In this document: positions 32,572-36,023 of the stretch, one piece after another
Layout: every line of letters begins with the position of its first letter
Position numbering within the stretch: position 1 is the first letter of the stretch
DNA from: Pseudomonas kielensis
GTDB lineage: Bacteria; Pseudomonadota; Gammaproteobacteria; Pseudomonadales; Pseudomonadaceae
Reading direction: 5' to 3'
Assembly (NCBI RefSeq): GCF_014236655.1
Contig: NZ_JACMYG010000041.1
Location: forward strand, 1 to 36,023
DNA: 36,023 bases
Made by a program: the position numbers and the translations under genes
The notes under the pieces: model-generated
Seen by the model: the letters and a program-made list of their open reading frames with translations, nothing else
What the model was told of the DNA's origin: nothing
Database searches by the model: none

Positions 32572-33381
32572 ATGAATCACTCGCTGCAGGATATCGCCTG
32601 GCACCGCTCCATCGGGCAGTTGATCGATGCCCTCGACAAACCCAATTTCTGGACCCAACTGGTGCGCCTGCTGGACCAGTACCTGAGCTTCGACAGTTGG
32701 GTGGTGGTGCTGTACGACGGGGAACAGCGGCCCCAGGTGTTCGGCGAATGCCCGAGTGCGGACGGTAGCCCCGACCCACTGTTCCAGGACTACCTGATGG
32801 GCCTGTTCCTGCTGGACCCGTTCTACATCGCCAGCCGCGAGCAGGCGCGTACCGGCCTCTATCGCCTGTCCGAAGTGGCGCCCGAGCACTTCGAACTGAC
32901 CGAGTACTACCAGCGCTACTTTCGCCTGAACGTGGTGGCCGATGAAATCCAGTTCAATTGCCAGCTCGAGGGCGAGCGCACCCTGTGCCTGTCGCTGGGC
33001 AGCCAGCAACGTTTCAGCAGCGAGCAGATCGCCCTGCTGTCGCTGATCCAGCCGTGGGTCCTGAGTTTGCTGCGCCAACGCCTGCCCTATGAGAGCGAGG
33101 TGCCCGCCAGGCCTGAGCCGCCGGCTCAGCACACTGACTGGCGCGTGCGCCTGGAAGCGTCGCTGCAACAGATCAAAGGCGCGCAATTGACCGCCCGCGA
33201 GCTGGATGTCGGGCGCTGGATGCTCAGCGGTTGCTCCAGCAAGGAAATCGCCCGTAAGCTGGAAATCTCTGCCGAAACCGTGAAAGTCCATAAGAAACAC
33301 ATCTACAGCAAGCTGGGGATCAAATCCCAGTCCGAGCTGTTTTCGATATTTCTGCAGGCACAAGGAAATCCCGAGCTGTAG
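32572..33381 (+). CDS. LuxR-family transcriptional regulator
   Basis: A 269-residue regulator with an N-terminal GAF/autoinducer-like sensory region (about 1-165) and a C-terminal LuxR helix-turn-helix from about residue 206 (L-T-A-R-E-L-D…S-S-K-E-I-A-R-K-L-E-I-S-A-E-T-V-K-V-H-K-K-H-I-Y-S-K-L). No receiver domain and no luxI gene are present, so this is a stand-alone regulator with an unknown signal. The sensory part lacks an obvious acyl-homoserine-lactone W/Y/D pattern. A glutamate-synthase-like gene follows 74 nt downstream on the same strand and is a likely target. The stop codon lies inside a 15-bp palindrome. The ribosome site is weak (GGGA). Confidence 0.85.
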   Translation: MNHSLQDIAWHRSIGQLIDALDKPNFWTQLVRLLDQYLSFDSWVVVLYDGEQRPQVFGECPSADGSPDPLFQDYLMGLFLLDPFYIASREQARTGLYRLSEVAPEHFELTEYYQRYFRLNVVADEIQFNCQLEGERTLCLSLGSQQRFSSEQIALLSLIQPWVLSLLRQRLPYESEVPARPEPPAQHTDWRVRLEASLQQIKGAQLTARELDVGRWMLSGCSSKEIARKLEISAETVKVHKKHIYSKLGIKSQSELFSIFLQAQGNPEL

Positions 33382-33412
33382 CAGCTGTCGAGCAGCGCGA
33401 CAGCTGCTACAG
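33376..33412. repeat. perfect 15-bp palindrome overlapping the luxR-type stop
   Basis: CTGTAGCAGCTGTCG (33376-33390) and its exact complement (33398-33412) flank a 7-nt loop. The TAG stop of the LuxR-type gene lies within the left arm. It resembles the 'GTAGCAGCTG' class of dispersed pseudomonad repeats (from memory). There is no T tract. Confidence 0.65.
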
Positions 33413-33455
33413 AAAACTGTGCCGAACTTGATGAGTCCGAACCCAAGGAACCCGT

Positions 33456-35072
33456 ATGAGCCTGTCACTCCTGAGCCGCTACGCCTTCTTTGCCCTGTGT
33501 GTCATCTTCACCCTCGCCAGCCTGCCATTCCTACAGTATGAGTGGGTCTGGCCGCTGACCATCGTCACCGGCCTGCTGAGCCTGCTGGGTATCTTCGACC
33601 TGCTGCAAAGTCCCCATGCGGTGCGCCGCAACTACCCGATCCTGGGCAATATCCGTTACCTGGTGGAAGGCATCCGCCCGGAAATCCGCCAGTACCTGCT
33701 GGAATCCGACAGCGACGCCCTGCCCTTTTCCCGGGCCCAACGCTCACTGGTCTATTCGCGCGCCAAGAATGAAAGCGCCGACAAACCCTTCGGCACCCTG
33801 ATCGATGTCTACCAGTCAGGGTTCGAATTCATCGGCCACTCGATGCGCCCAGCCCCGGTGACCGACCCCAGCAGTTTCCGGGTGATCGTTGGCGGCCCGC
33901 AGTGCAGCCAGCCGTACTCGGCCTCGGTGTTCAACATCTCGGCCATGAGCTTCGGCTCCCTCAGCGCCAACGCCATCCGCGCCCTGAACCAGGGCGCGAA
34001 ACTGGGCAACTTCGCCCACGACACGGGCGAAGGCAGCATCAGCCCCTATCACCGTGAACACGGCGGCGACCTGACCTGGGAACTGGGCAGCGGCTACTTC
34101 GGCTGCCGCACGGCCGATGGCCGCTTCGACCCGGAGCGCTTCGCCACCCAGGCCCAAAACCCGCAAGTGCGGATGATCGAAATCAAGATGAGCCAGGGCG
34201 CGAAGCCGGGCCATGGCGGGATTCTGCCCAAGCACAAGGTGACCCGGGAAATTGCCGACACCCGTGGCGTGCCCATGGGCGAAGACTGCGTCTCGCCGTC
34301 GCGCCACAGTGCGTTTTCCACGCCGATTGAAATGATGCACTTCATCCAGCAATTGCGTGAGCTGTCGGGCGGTAAACCGGTGGGCTTCAAGTTCTGCCTG
34401 GGCCACCCCTGGGAATTCATGGGCATTGCCAAGGCGATGCTGGAAACCGGCATCCTCCCGGACTTCATCGTGGTCGACGGCAAGGAAGGCGGCACCGGTG
34501 CCGCGCCCGTGGAGTTCACCGACCACATTGGCGTACCGATGCGCGAGGGCCTGCTGTTCGTGCACAACACCCTGGTGGGCCTGAACCTGCGGGACAAGAT
34601 CAAGCTGGGCGCCAGCGGCAAGATCGTCAGCGCCTTCGACATCGCCAGCGTACTGGCCATCGGTGCCGACTGGGCCAATTCGGCCCGCGGCTTCATGTTC
34701 GCCATCGGCTGTATCCAGTCGCAGTCGTGCCACACCAACAAATGCCCGACCGGCGTCGCCACCCAGGACAGCTTGCGCCAGCGCGCCCTGGTGGTGCCGG
34801 ACAAGGCCCAGCGGGTGTTCAACTTCCACCGCAGCACCCTCAAGGCCCTGGCGGAAATGCTCGCCGCCGCCGGCCTCGAACACCCCTCCCAGTTGTCAGC
34901 CAAACACCTGGTACGGCGCATGTCGGCCACCGAGATCAAGCTGTTCTCCCAGCTGCACGTGTTCCTCAAGCCCGGTGAACTGCTGACCGGTGAAGTGAAC
35001 GGCGAGTTCTATTCACGGATGTGGCAAATGGCTCGGGCCGACAGCTTCGAAGCCAATGACGTGGCGGCCTGA
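33456..35072 (+). CDS. membrane-anchored FMN-binding glutamate synthase family protein
   Basis: A 538-residue protein. Two hydrophobic helices (about 5-27 and 31-52) anchor a glutamate-synthase-type FMN barrel (GltB central/FMN domain). Family features include M-S-F-G-S-L-S, H-D-T-G-E-G-S-I-S, D-G-K-E-G-G-T-G-A-A and the cysteine cluster C-I-x-S-Q-S-C-H-T-N-K-C-P-T-G near 419-431, which binds a [3Fe-4S] centre in glutamate synthase. It lacks the glutaminase domain of GltB, so it cannot use glutamine directly; its reaction is unknown (archaeal and YerD-like relatives share this layout). AAGGA precedes the ATG at 33456. It lies between the LuxR-type gene and a small ABM protein. Confidence 0.88.
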   Translation: MSLSLLSRYAFFALCVIFTLASLPFLQYEWVWPLTIVTGLLSLLGIFDLLQSPHAVRRNYPILGNIRYLVEGIRPEIRQYLLESDSDALPFSRAQRSLVYSRAKNESADKPFGTLIDVYQSGFEFIGHSMRPAPVTDPSSFRVIVGGPQCSQPYSASVFNISAMSFGSLSANAIRALNQGAKLGNFAHDTGEGSISPYHREHGGDLTWELGSGYFGCRTADGRFDPERFATQAQNPQVRMIEIKMSQGAKPGHGGILPKHKVTREIADTRGVPMGEDCVSPSRHSAFSTPIEMMHFIQQLRELSGGKPVGFKFCLGHPWEFMGIAKAMLETGILPDFIVVDGKEGGTGAAPVEFTDHIGVPMREGLLFVHNTLVGLNLRDKIKLGASGKIVSAFDIASVLAIGADWANSARGFMFAIGCIQSQSCHTNKCPTGVATQDSLRQRALVVPDKAQRVFNFHRSTLKALAEMLAAAGLEHPSQLSAKHLVRRMSATEIKLFSQLHVFLKPGELLTGEVNGEFYSRMWQMARADSFEANDVAA

Positions 35073-35127
35073 CATTACCCCCTGCCCGTCGGCACGGACG
35101 ACGGGCCTACCCCCCAAGGAAGAACCC

Positions 35128-35412
35128 ATGCTCAAAGTGATTGCCCAGGATTTCATCCAGCCCGAACACATCGACACCGTGCGCCCGTGGTACGCCGAAC
35201 TGGTGGAGAAAACCCGCCTGGAACCCGACTGCATCGCCTACGACCTGTTCGTCGACCAACACGACCCGGGGCATTTTGTCTTCGTCGAACAATGGCCGAA
35301 CCAGGCTGCGCTGGACGCCCATTGCCAATCCGAACACTTCCGCCGGCTGGTGCCGCAGATCAACCAGTACCAGGCCCGGGAGTGCGAGGTACTGCTGATG
35401 GACGCGTTCTGA
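35128..35412 (+). CDS. antibiotic biosynthesis monooxygenase (ABM)-domain protein, YgiN-like
   Basis: A 94-residue ABM-fold protein, a dimeric ferredoxin-like barrel. Typical features are L-K-V-I-A-Q-D-F-I, T-R-L-E-P-D-C-I-A-Y-D-L, F-V-F-V-E-Q-W and the A-L-D-A-H-C-Q-S-E-H-F motif. Known relatives include the quinol monooxygenase YgiN and LsrG. The ATG at 35128 has AAGGAAG upstream; an earlier in-frame ATG at 35056 lies inside the preceding gene. It follows the FMN enzyme by 55 nt and is probably cotranscribed. The substrate is unknown. Confidence 0.86.
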   Translation: MLKVIAQDFIQPEHIDTVRPWYAELVEKTRLEPDCIAYDLFVDQHDPGHFVFVEQWPNQAALDAHCQSEHFRRLVPQINQYQARECEVLLMDAF

Positions 35413-35514
35413 CCCCCCTCACGGCGCGCATCCACTCGCCAACGTAACCAAAAAGGCTTGCCCCAAGCGTACGGCCTGGTTTTTCTGGGTGGAGTATTTC
35501 TGTGGGATGCCTTT

Positions 35515-35602
35515 ATGGGAGCGAGCTTGCTCGCGATAGCGCCAGCACATTCAACATCAATGGCGCCTGATCCACCGCCATCGCGAGCAAGCCTTGCGCC
35601 TA
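35515..35602. repeat. inverted REP pair (REPIN-like)
   Basis: REP 1 (35515-35540, GGGAGCGAGC-TT-GCTCGCGATAGCG) faces an inverted copy (35576-35602, containing ATCGCGAGCAAGC). About 35 bases lie between them. This head-to-head pair has the architecture of REPINs mobilised by RAYT transposases in fluorescent pseudomonads. Confidence 0.75.
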
Positions 35603-35648
35603 AAGGTTTGATGGGTATATGCCAGATCTGTGCGTACCCAGAGCCACT

Positions 35649-35675
35649 GCGGGAGCGGGCTTGCCCGCGATGGGC
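35649..35675. repeat. REP-type palindrome, GC variant
   Basis: GCGGGAGCGGGC-TT-GCCCGCGATGGGC is a REP in which the stem reads GCGGGC/GCCCGC instead of GCGAGC/GCTCGC. The paired changes keep the hairpin intact. Confidence 0.7.
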
Positions 35676-35816
35676 ATAGGTATCTACACAACTGTGGTGC
35701 GACGTTGCACCTGTGGAGAGTGAACCTGGCTGGGTCGACCAGGATGTTGGATTAGTCCGAGTACATATCCATTCTTGCGGTAACGGCCACCTATGGTTCC
35801 GCTCTTACAGCGGCTC

Positions 35817-36023
35817 ACTTTTGAGAGCGCAAAAGTAAGCAAAACGCTCTTACCCCACCACTCGGCACCTCGCTTGGACTCGGTGTTCCCTCACTCCGGC
35901 TTGAATCCGTGGGCCGCCGCCACGCGCCATCCATGGCGCGGGGCGGCTAACCCGGCGTCCTGCCGGGTTGCCCACGGCTTCAAGCCTGCGTTCGGCCAGC
36001 GTGGTTAACGGGGCGCCCAGGAT
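35817..36023. repeat. long dispersed-type repeat with cloverleaf-like palindromes (cut by window end)
   Basis: The block has a hairpin ACTTTTG-AGAGCG-CAAAAGT (35817-35836). A 17-bp outer stem follows (35898-35914 with 35970-35986, one mismatch). Inside it sit two stems: GCCGCC…GGCGGC with CGCGCCAT/ATGGCGCG (35916-35947), and AACCCGGC/GCCGGGTT (35949-35969). It resembles a long intergenic repeat I recall as common in P. fluorescens genomes; the right end lies outside the window. Confidence 0.55.

Larger units (their letters stand above)
35413..36023. other. repeat-rich non-coding region at the right edge
   Basis: Six hundred bases without a supportable gene. It holds an inverted pair of REP elements (35515-35602), a third REP (35649-35675), and from about 35790 a longer conserved-looking block with stacked palindromes. 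The short frame at 35793-36008 runs through these palindromes and has no recognisable product. Confidence 0.6.

Noticed and set aside
33816..34883. A 355-codon open frame antisense to the FMN enzyme
   Set aside because: Shadow frame without domain features; the plus-strand gene is well supported.
35793..36008. A 71-codon open frame at the right edge
   Set aside because: It runs through stacked palindromes of a repeat, has no ribosome site and has no recognisable product.

Overview
The window looks like chromosomal DNA of a fluorescent-group Pseudomonas. The coding bias is high-GC, with NNC/NNG codons dominating. Short palindromic REP-type elements built on GGGAGCGAGC…GCTCGC sit between genes. 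Gene order also matches what I recall from Pseudomonas genomes: peroxiredoxin–bfd–bfr–grxD–argF, glpFKRD, and glpM–hydrolase–metR. No tRNA, rRNA, CRISPR array, transposase, integrase or phage structural gene was seen. The species call is inference, since no database was consulted.

Layout, left to right. (1) 1-2.2 kb is an iron and redox block: a 2-Cys peroxiredoxin (-), Fur-box-preceded bfd (+), haem-type bacterioferritin (+) and the CGFS glutaredoxin grxD (-). (2) 2.3-6.9 kb holds a stand-alone molybdopterin oxidoreductase (-), then argF (+) translationally coupled to an orphan FbpC/PotA-like ABC ATPase. (3) 7.0-8.4 kb holds a PhzF-like isomerase and a YbaK-type Cys-tRNA(Pro) deacylase, both on the minus strand. 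(4) 8.5-13.9 kb is the glycerol regulon glpF-glpK-glpR-glpD, with GlpR-like operators and a Crc/Hfq-type A-rich motif in front of glpF. (5) 13.9-20.8 kb is a complete acidic amino acid system: the ABC transporter aatJQMP, then the sensor kinase aauS and the sigma-54 activator aauR. Two inverted repeats matching the recalled AauR site and a -24/-12 promoter precede aatJ, so sensor, activator, binding site and target are all present. glpM follows aauR. (6) 21.1-27.9 kb holds an exported alpha/beta hydrolase (-) and, divergent from it, one 1856-codon gene of the DUF6543 'dermonecrotic toxin domain' family. (7) 28-32.4 kb holds metE (-) divergent from its regulator metR (+), a LysE/RhtB exporter (-) and a NUDIX hydrolase (-). 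(8) 32.5-35.4 kb holds a LuxR-type regulator, a membrane-anchored FMN-dependent glutamate-synthase-like enzyme and a small ABM-domain protein, all (+). (9) 35.4-36.0 kb is repeat-rich and non-coding: an inverted REP pair, a further REP and a large compound palindrome cut by the window end.

Most of the window is core metabolism: iron storage, arginine, glycerol, Glu/Asp and methionine. The clearest accessory candidate is the giant toxin-like gene, which sits alone between the hydrolase and metE without visible secretion or immunity genes. The best-supported regulatory logic is the AauSR-aatJQMP circuit.
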